From Candidatus Poribacteria bacterium (GTDB lineage Bacteria > Poribacteria > WGA-4E > JAJDTR01), in assembly GCA_028820655.1 (NCBI GenBank), contig JAPPIK010000027.1, forward strand, positions 1 through 34,028: DNA of 34,028 nucleotides. Reading direction: 5' to 3'. A model generated the notes under the pieces. The model saw only the letters and a program-made list of their open reading frames with translations. It did not search any database and had not been told where the DNA came from. Numbering within the stretch: the first letter of the stretch is position 1; each line of letters starts with the position of its first letter. The translations under genes and the position numbers were made by a program. Shown one piece after another: positions 33,721 through 34,028 of this stretch.

Positions 33721-34028
33721 CACACCTTTTGTACCGCCGGCGCTTTCAAAGGCTGGTGCGCAATGCGCACCCTACGAATGACAATTTGAGAATCCATCGC
33801 TTTCCACGGTTGTATGATTGGAACTTTACAGAAGTAGGTTGCGTCCACCGCTATTTCTACACACCTTTTGTGCCGCTGGCGCTTTCAAAGGCCGGTGCGC
33901 AGTGTGCACCCTACGAATGACAATTCGAGAATCCATCGCTTTCCACGGTTGTATGATTGGAACTTCACAGAAATAGGTTGCGTCCACCGCTATTTCTACA
34001 CACCTTTTGTGCCGCTGGCGCTTTCAAA
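33721..34028. repeat. 139-bp tandem repeat, 2.2 copies, open at window end
   Basis: Units start with CACACCTTTTGT at 33721, 33860 and 33999, so the period is exactly 139 bp. Copies differ by a few substitutions. Each unit holds a 17-nt palindrome: GGTGCGCA-A-TGCGCACC at 33755-33771 and GGTGCGCA-G-TGTGCACC at 33894-33910. The short frames that can be read through it are not proteins I would support. The array continues beyond the window. Confidence 0.9.

Overview
The window looks like a chromosomal segment from a member of Candidatus Poribacteria or a close relative. Three things point that way: a secreted protein ending in a FlgD-like sorting module whose 'NYPNPFNPETWIPYQLA' wording is, from memory, characteristic of that group; a SprA-like outer-membrane protein; and abundant short interspersed repeats. 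The phylum call is inference. The 58 bases of 16S rRNA at the left edge are too few to settle it.

Left edge (1-3700): the 5' end of a 16S rRNA gene on the minus strand, with a perfect-consensus promoter (TTGACA-N17-TATAAT) and a boxB/boxA-like leader. Next come two minus-strand paralogs. One is an ECF-type sigma factor fused to an unnamed C-terminal domain of about 265 residues. The other is that C-terminal domain alone. They share promoter-like boxes and are separated by a 310-bp MITE with TTA target duplications. A ThiS/MoaD-like ubiquitin-fold protein follows.

4000-8280: a three-gene molybdenum hydroxylase operon (xanthine dehydrogenase family; FAD, 2Fe-2S and Mo subunits in transcription order) with a recognisable promoter and terminator hairpin, then a second MITE of the same family.

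8280-14570, minus strand: a 1,418-residue secreted metalloprotease carrying invasin-type Ig domains, leucine-rich repeats and a T9SS-type C-terminal domain; a decayed mscS fragment; and a neutral-ceramidase-family protein.

14570-20500, plus strand: Mn superoxide dismutase, then ilvB-ilvN-ilvC under a T-box riboswitch that appears to read tRNA-Val, then a SAL1/HAL2-like bisphosphate nucleotidase.

20600-31200: a membrane-anchored TPR protein, a gene-poor stretch, the ribosome-assembly GTPase der, and a 2,154-residue SprA-like protein with Gly/Tyr-rich segments. SprA is the outer-membrane translocon of type IX secretion, so the window holds both a probable translocon and a probable cargo protein. 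Convergent to it on the minus strand are era, a TIGR03032/DUF4915 protein and a DUF815 AAA+ ATPase.

Right edge: further copies of the interspersed repeat and a 139-bp tandem repeat running off the window. No tRNA, CRISPR array, prophage or intact transposase was seen.
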